From positions 45,226 to 109,225 of the forward strand of contig NZ_MRAE01000007.1 in the NCBI RefSeq assembly GCF_002008345.1: a stretch of 64,000 nucleotides of DNA, in the 5' to 3' direction. Below are positions 63,664-64,000 of the stretch, piece by piece. The stretch comes from Clostridium tepidum. GTDB taxonomy: Bacteria; Bacillota; Clostridia; Clostridiales; Clostridiaceae. The stretch's first letter is position 1, and every line of letters begins with the position of its first letter. Position numbers and translations under genes: made by a program. Below the pieces are notes generated by a model. It was not told where the DNA came from, ran no database searches, and worked only from the letters and a program-made list of their open reading frames with translations.

Positions 63664-64000
63664 AAATCTTCCCCCTCACAATAGTAATTATTATAAATTA
63701 ATATATTAAATATACCCTCTCAGTTAGTATTCTATCATAAAACCCACACCATTACCTATATTACTACAAAATCCTCCATAAATCTTATTTATACTAATTC
63801 ATGTATGTATTTATTTTATTTATATATTAACATTCTATTGATACATTAAAAATTACACAATTCATTTTAAAATACAATTAAATAAATATATTGAAATAAT
63901 ATATTTGTTAAAAAACAATATAGGATACATAAATTAAATTTTTTTAATCATATAATTTGTTCATCTAATAAAAACAAAAATCAATAATATAATATTATAT
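63664..64000. other. Upstream region of pstS
   Basis: 337 bases to the window end. It contains the third copy of the shared 21-base motif (63848-63868). A clear Pho box (tandem TTAACA) was not found, and no gene starts here. A phoP/phoR pair, if present, is beyond the edge. Confidence 0.45.
63848..63868 (-). promoter_or_regulatory. Shared upstream motif, copy 3
   Basis: Minus-strand AAAATGAATTGTGTAATTTT, 185 bases upstream of the pstS start. Third member of the family with 59351-59371 and 59964-59984. Confidence 0.5.

Overview
The window is very AT-rich low-GC Firmicute DNA. It holds a GerA-family spore-germination operon, a SPOCS-domain spore protein, YtaF, an Stickland-type 2-hydroxyacyl-CoA transferase, electron-bifurcating NfnAB and an M9 collagenase with PKD and PPC domains. 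This points to a proteolytic, amino-acid-fermenting Clostridium of the C. botulinum/C. sporogenes kind. The species is an inference from gene content. No rRNA, tRNA, CRISPR array or intact transposase was seen.

Layout. 1-6.8 kb: a HadA-like CoA-transferase cut by the window edge, a flavodoxin/ferredoxin protein, and a two-gene reductive-activation module (a dehydratase-like iron-sulfur protein plus a dehydratase-like/activase fusion). 6.8-10 kb: a soluble chemoreceptor, then a wrecked two-component locus with three gene remnants and deletion scars. 10-16 kb: nitroreductase, penicillin V acylase/bile salt hydrolase relative, GNAT acetyltransferase, L,D-transpeptidase and a secreted PTP-like phytase. 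16-23 kb: nfnAB, then an iron alcohol dehydrogenase with a -24/-12 promoter, a tandem palindromic enhancer-like array, and its likely sigma-54 activator, whose DNA-binding domain is cut off by one in-frame TAA. 23-28 kb: hom, lysC, thrB and thrC, the threonine pathway. 28-34 kb: an ECF sigma/DUF4179 pair, small unknowns, and a split methionine synthase. 34-41 kb: collagenase, a sigma factor plus UviB/YvrJ holin-like pair, an FG-GAP-like protein and a DeoR regulator. 41-49 kb: an unrecognised gene between two copies of a ~98-bp palindromic repeat, the ger operon, and two probable spore-surface genes. 49-58 kb: YtaF and a maltose/glucoside module (GH13, PTS IIBC, phosphodiesterase, ROK kinase, LacI). 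58-64 kb: a DUF2383 protein, a small alarmone synthetase broken by one TAA, a HAD phosphatase and pstSCAB.

How the genes fit together. HadA, NfnAB and the alcohol dehydrogenase suit a redox economy based on amino-acid fermentation and NADPH/ferredoxin balancing. The ger, SPOCS and YtaF genes belong to the spore cycle. Collagenase, phytase and the acylase act outside the cell or on environmental substrates. At least three loci (two-component system, sigma-54 activator, alarmone synthetase) are visibly decayed, so regulation looks to be eroding in this lineage. Several families of short structured repeats sit between genes. The most unusual items are the reductive-activation pair, the repeat-flanked orphan gene, the sigma/holin pair facing the collagenase, and the enhancer array beside its truncated activator.
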